Below, piece by piece: positions 8,846-16,855 of a stretch of DNA of 64,000 bases; positions within the stretch are counted from its first letter, which is position 1, and every line of letters starts with the position of its first letter. Below the pieces are notes generated by a model. The model was not told where the DNA came from. It was given only the letters and a program-made list of their open reading frames with translations, and ran no database searches. The DNA comes from Rhodospirillales bacterium (GTDB lineage: Bacteria > Pseudomonadota > Alphaproteobacteria > Rhodospirillales > Defluviicoccaceae). A program made the translations under genes and the position numbers. The stretch is taken from contig JAEULH010000087.1 in assembly GCA_016793925.1 (NCBI GenBank), forward strand, positions 1-64,000, given 5' to 3'.

Positions 8846-9985
8846 CTACAGACGCACGCCGTTGTCGCCGGTGCCCACGAGCCGGACCAGGTCGCTTTGC
8901 CGTCGGCTTCCGGTCTTGGCCAGAACCTGCTTCATCTGAAAGCGGACCGTGCCGATCGTCACGCCGCGCCTCTCGGCGTACTCGCGCAACAGCGTGCCCG
9001 AAGCGACCGCCATCGCAAGGGCGCTTTCCGCCGGCGTCAGCCGGAAGTCTCGACGGAGGCGCTGTTCGACCGACAAGATTTCGCGCGCCGGGTCGCTGAT
9101 CAGCGCCAGCACCATGGCCGCGGCATCCTCGTGCCGAAAGCCGCAACTGACCGGCAGCGGCCGCAGCTCCAGGCGGTAGTCGGGGCGGCTCGAGGGCCGA
9201 CGAACCGGGAACACCGGACCGAAGGCATCCGGCCCGCCGCCGGCCGGCGGCGTCCGCCGCAACGCCCGCTGCAGGGCGCTCGCGGCTCGAGGATCTGCGG
9301 TGGTCAGCCGGCCGCCGCGGATGGCGAACCCGTCGCCGTCGCCGAGGATGTCCTTGGCCATGGCGTTGATGAAGATGATTCGGCCCTCCCCGTCGAGGAT
9401 GATGCCGGCGACCGGCAGCGCATCGAACGCCGCCGACATCAGTACGGCGAAGCCGCCGAGGCGAAGAAGGCGCAGGTGAAGGTCGCAGGATTCCTCGAAG
9501 TGGGGAACGTAGGCGGCCAGGATATGGCTCTGCACCGTCTCGAAGGCGCCGCGGCCATGACTTCGCCCGCAGGTCAGGATCGTCGTGTACTGCGGCGAGC
9601 GGGAGATGTTGACGTGAAGAAGATGCGCCAGGTCGTACCTCGGCAGAAACTCGCGGTGAAACGCGCTGGAGCGCAGTTCGATCGGCGAAATGAGCTGGCG
9701 GTCGTCGAGGATCAGGCGCCGCGGCGCCTTGTTGACGCGAGGCACGCGGACATCGCTCGCGAGATAGTTGGTGAGGTAGTCGCGGTCGGAACCCTCCGGA
9801 AGGCCGCCGCCGGCGCCGGCGGCGACTTCTCCGGCCTCATTGTCGACGATTTTGAAATATGCGGCGTCGGATCCCAGCTCGTTGGCGAACCGCGTCATGA
9901 CTTCGCGAAGCCGCTCCGGCTCGCGCACGGAGTCGTAGATCGCGTCGGCTAGGTCCTCATTCTGAACTAAGCCGTCGTCGCGCAC
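8846..9985 (-). CDS. LuxR-family transcriptional regulator with PAS-like sensor
   Basis: DNA-binding regulator of 379 aa. A PAS-like region (VAGIILDGEGRIIFINAMAK) is in the middle and a LuxR/GerE helix-turn-helix is at the C-terminus (LTPAESALAMAVASG, then GVTIGTVRFQMKQVLAKTG). There is no receiver domain. The GTG at 9985 is preferred because a strong AAGGAAGGGGG ribosome site lies just upstream; a TTG at 10051 in the same frame falls inside a 24-bp inverted repeat and lacks such a site. The dyad at 10040-10063 lies about 55 bases before the start and is a candidate operator. The sensed signal is unknown. Confidence 0.85.
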   Translation of the reverse strand: MRDDGLVQNEDLADAIYDSVREPERLREVMTRFANELGSDAAYFKIVDNEAGEVAAGAGGGLPEGSDRDYLTNYLASDVRVPRVNKAPRRLILDDRQLISPIELRSSAFHREFLPRYDLAHLLHVNISRSPQYTTILTCGRSHGRGAFETVQSHILAAYVPHFEESCDLHLRLLRLGGFAVLMSAAFDALPVAGIILDGEGRIIFINAMAKDILGDGDGFAIRGGRLTTADPRAASALQRALRRTPPAGGGPDAFGPVFPVRRPSSRPDYRLELRPLPVSCGFRHEDAAAMVLALISDPAREILSVEQRLRRDFRLTPAESALAMAVASGTLLREYAERRGVTIGTVRFQMKQVLAKTGSRRQSDLVRLVGTGDNGVRL

Positions 9986-10039
9986 ATTGCCCCCTTCCTT
10001 GCCGCCATTGCCGGTGGCTTCTCCGGCGAGGTTAGCTGA

Positions 10040-10063
10040 ATCATCTCCCAAACGGGAGATGAT
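10040..10063. promoter_or_regulatory. 24-bp dyad upstream of the LuxR gene (candidate operator)
   Basis: A perfect 10-bp inverted repeat (ATCATCTCCC / GGGAGATGAT) with a 4-base AAAC spacer lies about 55-78 bases before the GTG start of the LuxR regulator. LuxR-type regulators bind dyads of this size, so autoregulation is a reasonable inference. A five-T run follows on the plus strand, so a plus-strand terminator is the alternative, but no plus-strand gene ends nearby. Confidence 0.5.
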
Positions 10064-10130
10064 TTTTGCCGTGGGCGCCCTACGATGAGCCTGCCCGTTA
10101 TGGCAAGGTCAATCCACTACGGTCGACTAT

Positions 10131-10238
10131 GGGGTGAGACGGTTGCAGCGACAGGGGGGTGAAGTCGCTCGTTAATGCAGCCGGTTGCAATGGGGGGTAT
10201 CGCAACCGACGCTTGACGTAAAGCAACCGTCTCACCCC
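10131..10238. repeat. Nested inverted repeat, 108 bp
   Basis: The outer arms are a perfect 16-bp inverted repeat at 10131-10146 and 10223-10238 (GGGGTGAGACGGTTGC and its complement). A second, 7-bp inverted repeat (CGGTTGC / GCAACCG) lies inside at 10182-10188 and 10202-10208 and reuses part of the outer sequence. The motif GGTTGC followed by a run of six G occurs twice inside. An 8-base word CCCGTTAT occurs on both sides (10094-10101 and 10236-10243). The element is in a 515-base gene-free stretch (9986-10501). It could be a small non-autonomous mobile element, a structured RNA or a cruciform regulatory site. Confidence 0.6.
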
Positions 10239-10501
10239 GTTATCTACCCTGCCGGCGGAGCCTTGACCAGCCTGCTGCGCATCGCTCGTGCGCAGAAAAG
10301 ATGCGCGCTGGAGCCTTTGGAGCCGGCCGCACCGGCGTCGGCGCGTCCTGAGACGGAAGTTCCGGCTTTCAGAGCGGTTCTTGGCCGGAATTCCGCGAGC
10401 GACGCAGCGTTTCGGCAACCTCACGAACGTCGTTGGCCTCTGACCGGCGCTGTCTGGGCGGTCAGACCTGGCGCCCGGCCGACGCACCAATGCAGGCCGC
10501 C

Positions 10502-11206
10502 CTAGTAGCCCGCCGCGACCTTCGCCAGGAGATCGTGGGCCGCGCGCTTCTTCGGCAGGCCGACGGCGCGCTGCGAGCGGAGCGTCAACAGGGCGATGGC
10601 GATCCATGTGCAATGAAAAGCGGCTCCGAATGCGAGCGCGGCCTCGCCGGGCAGCGGCCCGATGGCGGCGCGCTCAAGGAGTTCGCTGACGCTGCGCAGC
10701 GGCGTCGGGTGGACGATGATCTTGCCGGCATAGCAGGCGAGCTGGGTCGCGAACAGCCAGGCGTAATTGCGCCGCAGCCGTCGGCCGACGGCTTCCCAGT
10801 AGGTGATGTGAAAGCGCATGTCGCAATAGTCTTCGGCGAGGAGTTCGTTCCAGTGATTGTCGGTGGGGATGCCGCGGCCGGTCAGCATCGGCGCGTAGAA
10901 ATTGACTTCCATCACCCGGACCCGCATGCGGAAGATGTCGTAGTAGATGTAGCGCCGCGCCTCGAAGGCGAGGAATGCGACAAGCACCCAGCTCACCAGC
11001 AGCATCGGCAGCGGCGAGGCGTCGGCGTGGCTGAAGGTCACCGACAGGGCGATCCCGGTTGTGACCACGGCCCAGTTCGTCGTCGTGTCGAGCCGCGCCC
11101 GCCAGATCTTGCTCTGGTACATTTCCCCGCGATAGAGGTGGGCGAGGGCGCTCAGCTCCGCCGGCCCGAAGGTCGTCGGCGCGGCGTCATCGGCCGTATC
11201 GTCCAT
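10502..11206 (-). CDS. DUF2270 predicted integral membrane protein
   Basis: A 234-residue membrane protein that matches the DUF2270 family by its layout: a short acidic N-terminus, the motif LAHLYRGEMYQSKIWRARLDTTTNWAVVTTG, a first hydrophobic pair (SPLPMLLVSWVLVAFLAFEA), the motif RRYIYYDIFRMRVRVMEVNFY, a soluble loop rich in Trp, His and Tyr, and two more hydrophobic segments near the C-terminus. The family has no established function. It stands apart from its neighbours, with 113 bases to the cytochrome b gene, and no operon partner is evident. Confidence 0.8.
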   Translation of the reverse strand: MDDTADDAAPTTFGPAELSALAHLYRGEMYQSKIWRARLDTTTNWAVVTTGIALSVTFSHADASPLPMLLVSWVLVAFLAFEARRYIYYDIFRMRVRVMEVNFYAPMLTGRGIPTDNHWNELLAEDYCDMRFHITYWEAVGRRLRRNYAWLFATQLACYAGKIIVHPTPLRSVSELLERAAIGPLPGEAALAFGAAFHCTWIAIALLTLRSQRAVGLPKKRAAHDLLAKVAAGY

Positions 11207-11319
11207 GTCTCAGCCTCCCGTTGGCTCGTGGTACGGGAGGCATCACCGGGCCCGGCCGCGCGGTTGTCAATGGCCGAGAGAAACGGGAAACGGTCGTTGC
11301 CAGGCGGCGCGTCGCCGGC

Positions 11320-11880
11320 CTAGTGCTCCGGCCGCGAGGACAGCGGCGTCATCCGCCGCAAGGTGTTGTCCTTCAGCACGAACTCATGGCGCAGGGCGGC
11401 GATGGCGTGCACGACCACCAGGGCGGACAGGATGAAGGCGCCGGCGACATGCGTGGTCATGATGATGTCGCTCGCGGTCTCGCTCTTGCCGATGAGGATC
11501 GGCAGCTCCAGCCCGAAGAATGGCACCGTGTGGCCGTGGGCGTTGACGGCGAGGTAGGCGCCGGCCGGCATCCCGATGACGAGGATGTAGAACAGCCAGT
11601 GGGTGGCGTGCGCCAGCCGCTTCTGGAACGGGCTCAGCGTGTCGGGCAGCAACGGGACCGGGTGCTTCGCCCGCCAGCCCAGCCGCGCCAGCATCAGCAC
11701 GAGCAGGCTCACGCCGAGGCTCGTGTGGATCCCGAACAGCGTCCCGCGGATCGGATCGGTCCGCTCCACGCTGCCGAACCAGAAGCCGACGATTAGCTGG
11801 GCGACGACCAGGACTGCGATCGTCCAGTGGAACGCCTGCTGCACCGCGCCCCACTGCCGTGTCGTGTTCCCGACCTGCAT
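11320..11880 (-). CDS. Cytochrome b561 family protein
   Basis: Small (186 aa) di-haem inner-membrane cytochrome b of the bacterial b561/YodB-CybB group, which passes electrons between quinol and a partner. It has four hydrophobic helices; candidate haem-ligand histidines are in QQAFHWTIAVLVVAQ (helix 1), GIHTSLGVSLLVLM (helix 2), THWLFYILVIGMP (helix 3) and THVAGAFILSALVVVHAIAA (helix 4). A good GGGGGAGAGCAAG ribosome site precedes the ATG. No fused or adjacent periplasmic partner (for example a YceI protein or cytochrome c) is present in this window. Confidence 0.87.
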   Translation of the reverse strand: MQVGNTTRQWGAVQQAFHWTIAVLVVAQLIVGFWFGSVERTDPIRGTLFGIHTSLGVSLLVLMLARLGWRAKHPVPLLPDTLSPFQKRLAHATHWLFYILVIGMPAGAYLAVNAHGHTVPFFGLELPILIGKSETASDIIMTTHVAGAFILSALVVVHAIAALRHEFVLKDNTLRRMTPLSSRPEH

Positions 11881-12046
11881 CTTGCTCTCCCCCGATGCCG
11901 TTCCGCGTCATGCGATGATGGACAAAGACGTAAGGGCTGATCAACGGCAGCGCCATAGCTTGCGACGGACGTCACGGCTTTTGGTTACATCCAAAGCAGC
12001 ATTTAGACCATCGAGAAAAACTTGGGTCTGACGGTTACCTTTTCCA

Positions 12047-14427
12047 TCATCTTCGCGGCGGCTTCAGGCCTGCGATCTGGCGGTCGAGTTCGCCCAACCG
12101 GTCTTCGAAATAGCCCCGGTACTGCTCCTGCCCGGCCTGCATGACAACGTCGAAGGCGGCCTCGACGGCTTTTCGTGCCTCTTCAAGTTTCGCGCGATCG
12201 CCGGTCCGCTCGCCCAGCGTCTGGAGCGCTAGCCCAAGGTTGTTCTGGGTCATCGCCCAGTCCAGCGGGACGCGCGCGCGGGTTCTTTCCTCGAGCGCCG
12301 CGCGGTAGGCCGCGACCGCCTCTTCCAGCCGCGCGGTGCCGCTCTCCCGCTCCCCCAGCGTGGCGAGCGCGGCGCCGAGGTTGTTCTGGGTCATCGCCCA
12401 CTTCAGCGGAACGCGCGCGCGGGTGTATTCCTCGAGCGCCGCGCGATAGGCGGCGACCGCCTCTTCCAGCCGCGCGGTGCCGCTCTCCCGCTCGCCCAGC
12501 GTCGAAAGCGCTAGCCCAAGGTTGTTCTGGGTCGCAGCCCAGTCGAGCGGGACGCGCGCGCGGGTCCTTTCCTCGAGCGCCGCCCGGTAGGCCGCGACCG
12601 CCTCTTCCAGCCGCGCGGTGCCGTTCTCCCGCACCCCCAGCGTCCAAAGCGCGGCGCCGAGGTTGTACTGGGTCATCGCCCAGTCGAGCGGGACGCGCGC
12701 GCTGGTTCGTTCCTCGAGCGCCGCGCGGTAGGCGGTGACCGCCTCTTCCAGCCGCGCGGTGCCGCTCTCCCGCGCTCCCAGCGCTGGAGCGCGTTGCCGA
12801 GGTTGTTCTGCGTTGTGGCCCACTGCAGCGGAACGCGCGCGCGGGTGTATTCCTCGAGCGCCGCGCGGTAGGCCGCGACCGCCTCTTCCAGCCGCGCGGT
12901 GCCGCTCTCCCGCTCCCCCAGTCTCTGGAGCGCGTTGCCGAGGTTGTTCTGGGTCGCAGCCCAGTCGAGCGGGACGCGCGCGCGTGTTCTTTCCTCGAGC
13001 GCATCGCGATAGGCCGCGACCGCCTCTTCCAGACGCGCGGTGCCGCTCTCCCGCGCCCCCAGCGTGGCGAGCGCGGCGCCGAGGTTGTCCTGGGTCATCG
13101 CCCACTTCAGCGGAACGCGCGCGCGGGTGTATTCCTCGAGCGCCGCGCGAAAGGCCGCGACCGCCTCTTCCAGCCGCGCGGTGCCGCTCTCCCGCGCTCC
13201 CAGCGTCCAAAGCGCTATGCCGAGGTTGTTCTGGGTCGCAGCCCAGTCGAGCGGGACGCGCGCGCGGGTTCGTTCCTCGAGCGCCGCGCGGTAGGCGGTG
13301 ACCGCCTCTTCCAGCCGCGCGGTGCCGCTCTCCCGCGCTCCCAGCCTCATAAGCGCTGTGCCGAGGTTGGTCTGGGTCGCAGCCCAGTCGAGCGGGACGC
13401 GCGCGCGGGTTCTGACCTCCAGCGCCACCCGGTAGGCGGTGACCGCCTCTTCCAGCCGCGCGGTCCCTGCCTCCCGCTCGCCCAGCATCAAAAGCGCGTT
13501 GCCGAGGTTGTTCTGGGTCATCGCCCAGTCCAGCGGCATCCGCTCGCGGGTGTATTCCTCGATCGCCGCGCGATAGGCGGCGACCGCTTCTTCCAGCCGC
13601 GCGGTGCCGCTCTCCCGCTCGCCCAGCGTCGAAAGCGCGGTGCCGAGGTTGTTCTGGATCGCAGCCCAGTCGAGCGCGATGCGCGCGCGCGTGTACTCCT
13701 CGAGCGCCGCGCGATAGGCCGCGACCGCCTCCTTAAGAGCTTGGTTATCCCCGAATTCGTCGCCTTGCCGGTAAAGGGCTTCCGCCGCTCGCCCGAGATG
13801 GCCAAGCCTTGCCGAGGCGTGTTCGCCCTCTCCCGAAAGCAGATCTGCGGCGGCGCGATAATGCTCGGCGGCACTACGGTATTGCAGACGCCCGTAAGCA
13901 AGCTCGCCAAGACCCGCTTCACTTTCAGCGGCATCGAGAAGATCACGAGCGGCCGCTTCGCGCAGACGTTCAGTCGCCTCAAGCCGCTTCTGCCTCGCAG
14001 CAAGCTTCGCATCGCGTTTTTGTTCGTAAAGTTGGCGCGCTTGCGCATCGTCACCAGTCGCGAGAGCTTCCTCGAGCTTCTTCTGCAATTCAGCAGACGC
14101 GGAGTCAGGATCCTGTGGGCGTGTTCGCTCCTGCTCGATAGTCGCCTGGCGGCGTCTTACCAGTTCGATGAGCAGTTGCGGAATGCGATCGAAGCCGATT
14201 TCACCCTGTTCGAGATGCTCCATCAGGATCGCTGCAACGCGATGCAAGATGCCGTCACTGGTTCCAAGCTGGTCGCGCAGCTCCTGGATTTCTCGGCGTT
14301 GGGCTTCGTTGAGTTGCTCGAGCGGGCGCGTCAGGGCCGCAACAAGCTCCGGCGACGGCGCGAAATTCTGGTCGCGGCCGGCGGCAAAACCGCGCTCGGT
14401 TGCGCTTACTGACGTCTCGGCGGCCAC
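12047..14427 (-). CDS. TPR-repeat protein with a frame break; partner of the SEFIR gene
   Basis: The first frame (14427 to about 12783) encodes an N-terminal motif FAAGRDQNFAPSP, a long coiled-coil-rich region (about residues 30-190) and a solenoid of 47-residue tetratricopeptide-type units (LEEAVAAYRAALEEY..., VPLDWAATQNNLGTAL...). At about 12783 one base is missing from an exact 141-bp repeat lattice. The same repeat continues in the next frame to a natural end at 12047 (last 60 residues non-repeat, ending AGLKPPRR). Restoring the base would give about 790 aa. It starts with GTG 4 bases after the SEFIR gene stop, so the two are co-translated. Read as a sensor or scaffold. The break may be real (phase-variable or decayed) or an assembly error in a repeat. 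Confidence 0.8.
12200..13735 (-). repeat. Eleven 141-bp tandem repeats inside the TPR gene
   Basis: The marker word AGGTTG recurs on the plus strand at 12237, 12378, 12519, 12660, 12800, 12941, 13082, 13223, 13364, 13505 and 13646. Every step is exactly 141 bases (47 codons) except 12660 to 12800, which is 140. The units are nearly identical in DNA, which suggests recent expansion or homogenisation. The short step is where the reading frame breaks; comparison with neighbours places the missing base (probably a T in GCGTCTGGAG) at about 12783. Confidence 0.92.
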
Positions 14428-14500
14428 GCGTTCAGCTGCCTTTCGTCACTTCCGCTGCCGGCGAAGGCGCGAAATTGATGGTCTGGTCGCGGCCGGCGGC
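14349..14500 (-). repeat. Duplicated motif sequence shared by the SEFIR and TPR genes
   Basis: Two direct copies lie at 14349-14385 (37 bases, N-terminus of the TPR protein) and 14458-14500 (43 bases, C-terminus of the SEFIR protein). They differ by a 6-base insertion and one substitution. They encode AAGRDQNFAPSP and AAGRDQTINFAPSP. The copies straddle the junction of the two genes. Confidence 0.85.
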
Positions 14501-15409
14501 CATGCCGCCATGCGTGGCGATCACGGTAATGCGCGTTTCGGCGGCGGCTCTTCCTTCGTCACCGAGAGCGGAGATCAATTCCTGCGCGAGGGCAGCCAGA
14601 TCATGCTTCTCACCGTCCTCGCGCTTGTCGATAGCTTCGGCGATGACAGCTTCGCGCGCTTTAAACCCGGGGTTTCCCTCAAGCCGGTCTACGTCATGCC
14701 CCGCCCAGGACGCGATCCTCTTCTTCAAATTCTCGTACGCGTCCTTTGCCGCCTCGCCCAGCATACCTTTTGCCATCGCCGCCGCTGCCGCGCCGAGCGC
14801 GCCGGCAACAAGTGCGCCCGTTGCAGGCTCCATCTGTCTCTCCCCTGCTCCGTCTAAGCTCGACCAAGACAAAGTCGTCCTTCTCGCGCCTTCAGACCAC
14901 TTTCGCTTTCGCGCCGGCAGCGCCCGGATTTCGCCGAGCTGCGGTCGTGGCGTCAGCGGCTGGCCCGTCAGGCGGCGGTAAAGGGCCTCGTAGCCCTCTT
15001 CGCTGTCGACGATGTAGCGGCTCCAGCCTTTGATCGGGGTCGGGATGTGCTCCGGCGAGCCGTCGGAGAAGAGCACCGGCACGAACCTGCTGCTGATCGC
15101 ACCGGCGTCGTAGAGGAGCTGGCGGATGATCGCCGCTTCCCAGACCACGCCGAGGCCCTTGCCCGGCTCCTCCTCGCCCCTGACCCGGCGGTGGTAGGTT
15201 TCGGTGCAGACCATCAGCACGAAATCGGCGGCCTCGATCTGGCGCTCGCACCAAAGCGGCCAGCCTTCCGGCGGCGCGTCGTTGTACTGGTCGATCTCGG
15301 CGTCGATGCCGTCGGCCCGGAGCCGGTCGGCAAGATCGAGCACACGCTCCTGGTGCCGGGCGGTGTCGTGGCTATAGCTGATGAAGACCTTGGGCGACGC
15401 GCGAGTCAC
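14432..15409 (-). CDS. SEFIR-domain protein with C-terminal adaptor region
   Basis: Residues 1-175 form a SEFIR domain (TIR-related): KVFISYSHD, then a helix, IDAEIDQY, PPEGWPLWCERQIEAADFVLMVCTETY, and a C-terminal PRPQLGEIRALP. Bacterial SEFIR proteins are known phage-defence effectors that deplete NAD. Residues 193-325 hold an Ala/Gly-rich helix, a Lys/Asp-rich helical region (AKDAYENLKKRI, FKAREAVIAEAI) and the end motif AAGRDQTINFAPSP, which recurs in the next gene. The start is a GTG at 15409 without a clear ribosome site. An ATG at 14833 with a strong GGGGAGAGA site could give a separate 133-residue product. The TPR gene follows after 4 bases. Confidence 0.8.
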   Translation of the reverse strand: MTRASPKVFISYSHDTARHQERVLDLADRLRADGIDAEIDQYNDAPPEGWPLWCERQIEAADFVLMVCTETYHRRVRGEEEPGKGLGVVWEAAIIRQLLYDAGAISSRFVPVLFSDGSPEHIPTPIKGWSRYIVDSEEGYEALYRRLTGQPLTPRPQLGEIRALPARKRKWSEGARRTTLSWSSLDGAGERQMEPATGALVAGALGAAAAAMAKGMLGEAAKDAYENLKKRIASWAGHDVDRLEGNPGFKAREAVIAEAIDKREDGEKHDLAALAQELISALGDEGRAAAETRITVIATHGGMAAGRDQTINFAPSPAAEVTKGS

Positions 15410-15570
15410 CGGAGGGCGACCGCAACAACGCGCTTGTCATCCGGCGAACGGCTTGAACGTCTGCAACCCCCGAAAACGACCACCATGTTCGCCCCCATCT
15501 TTTGAGCCGGAGGGTATCACCGGGAACACGGCCAATAAAGGGACGACCGTTCGCAGCCGTTCTTCGCGGC

Positions 15571-15591
15571 CGTTCCCTGCATTTGGGAACG
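15571..15591. promoter_or_regulatory. 7-bp hairpin dyad in the 324-base gap upstream of the SEFIR gene
   Basis: CGTTCCC and GGGAACG flank a 7-base loop. The stretch just to its left (15546-15571) carries the word CCGTTC three times. This gap (15410-15733) separates the divergent SEFIR operon and CoA-transferase gene and must hold both promoters. A TTGACA at 15645-15650 is the only good promoter hexamer I see, and it lacks a convincing partner. A second weak dyad (CCGGCA / TGCCGG) lies around 15600-15622. Confidence 0.3.
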
Positions 15592-15733
15592 TCTGCTTCC
15601 GGCATGGCACTTTATTGCCGGCTTTCGGTCCGCGTCGAGTCTCCTTGACACACATGGCCCTGGCGACGCAAAGGCAGGGGTTCGCCACGTTCTTCACCGG
15701 TCCAGCGTCTCAATCCGAAGGAAGCCGCGCGCC

Positions 15734-16825
15734 ATGATCACCGAGTTCCTCCAAGGGCTTCGCGTCCTCGACCTCAGCCAGTACCTGCCGGGGCCGTTCG
15801 CGACCCGACTGCTCGCCGACATGGGCGCCGACGTGGTCAAGGTCGAACCGCCCGCCGGCGATCCCCTGCGCACGCTCGACACGGCGGCGAAGCCCGGCGG
15901 CGCATCGCCGTTCTATCGGATGATCAACGCCGGCAAGACCATCCTTGCGCTCGACCTCAAGGACAAGACGGACAACGAGGCGTTCGCCCGGCTGGTCCAG
16001 CGGGCCGACGTCCTGCTGGAGTCGTTCCGCCCCGGGGTTCTCGATCGCCTCGGCTTCGGCCCCGAGCGACTGGCCGCGCTGAACCCGGCGCTGATCCACT
16101 GCGCCCTGTCGGGCTTCGGGCAGACCGGCCCGTACCGGCTGGTGCCAGGCCATGACCTCGGCTACGCCGCCGTCACCGGCACAGTCGACGCGACCGGCAC
16201 GCCGGAAGCGCCGGTCATTCCGTACCCGCCGATGGCCGACCATGCCGGCGCCATGCAGTCGGTCGCGACCATCCTTGGCGCGCTGATGGCGCGCAGCCGC
16301 AGCGGTCGCGGCTGCTTTCTCGACATCAGCCTCAGCGAGTCGCTGCTCTCCTGGCAGGCGCCGGCCCTGACGGTGCCGCCGGCGCGCGGCGCGGCGGTCA
16401 TCAACGGCGGCGCCGCCTTCTACCAGATCTACCGCACCGGCGACGGCCAGTTCGTGACCCTGAGCCCGCTGGAGCCGAAGTTCTGGGCCAACTTCTGCAA
16501 CGCCGTCGCCCGGCCGGACTGGACCCCGCGGCAGTTCGAGCCGTTGCCGCAGCACGCCCTGATCGCCGATCTCGCCGGCCTGTTCGCGGCCGAACCGCGC
16601 GCGCACTGGGACGACCTGCTGGGCGACGCCGAGTGCTGCTACGAGCCGGCGCATCCGTGCACGGAGGTGGCCGACCACCCGCAGATCCGCGCCCGCGGCC
16701 TCCTGCACGAGCACGACGGCATGACCGAGGTGCTGTTTCCGGCCTATGTCGACGGCGCGCCGCCGCCGATGCGCACGCCGGTGCGCGACGGCCGGATCGC
16801 CGATGTGCTCGCCGAGTGGGAGTAG
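15734..16825 (+). CDS. Class III CoA transferase (CaiB/BaiF family)
   Basis: Family III acyl-CoA transferase of 363 aa. The N-terminus LQGLRVLDLSQYLPGPFATRLLADMGADVVKVEPP is the diagnostic Rossmann opening of the CaiB/BaiF/Frc group, and the catalytic Asp is present at residue 169 (PPMADHAGAMQ), the same number as in formyl-CoA transferase. These enzymes move CoA from one carboxylic acid to another; the acid pair here is unknown (carnitine, oxalate, bile acid and 2-methylacyl substrates all occur in the family). A GAAGGAAG site precedes the ATG. It stands alone on its strand between unrelated genes. Confidence 0.9.
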   Translation: MITEFLQGLRVLDLSQYLPGPFATRLLADMGADVVKVEPPAGDPLRTLDTAAKPGGASPFYRMINAGKTILALDLKDKTDNEAFARLVQRADVLLESFRPGVLDRLGFGPERLAALNPALIHCALSGFGQTGPYRLVPGHDLGYAAVTGTVDATGTPEAPVIPYPPMADHAGAMQSVATILGALMARSRSGRGCFLDISLSESLLSWQAPALTVPPARGAAVINGGAAFYQIYRTGDGQFVTLSPLEPKFWANFCNAVARPDWTPRQFEPLPQHALIADLAGLFAAEPRAHWDDLLGDAECCYEPAHPCTEVADHPQIRARGLLHEHDGMTEVLFPAYVDGAPPPMRTPVRDGRIADVLAEWE

Positions 16826-16855
16826 GGCTGAGGCCCGTTTCGCCGGCGCTGCCCT

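Noticed and set aside
10040-10067. Rho-independent terminator (stem plus T5) on the plus strand
   Set aside because: No plus-strand gene ends here; the dyad lies in the LuxR promoter region, so an operator is more likely.
12200-13735. CRISPR array from the 141-bp repeats
   Set aside because: Repeats are coding TPR units in frame with no spacers and no cas genes near.
15645-15650. TTGACA as promoter of the CoA transferase
   Set aside because: No acceptable -10 hexamer 16-18 bases further on.
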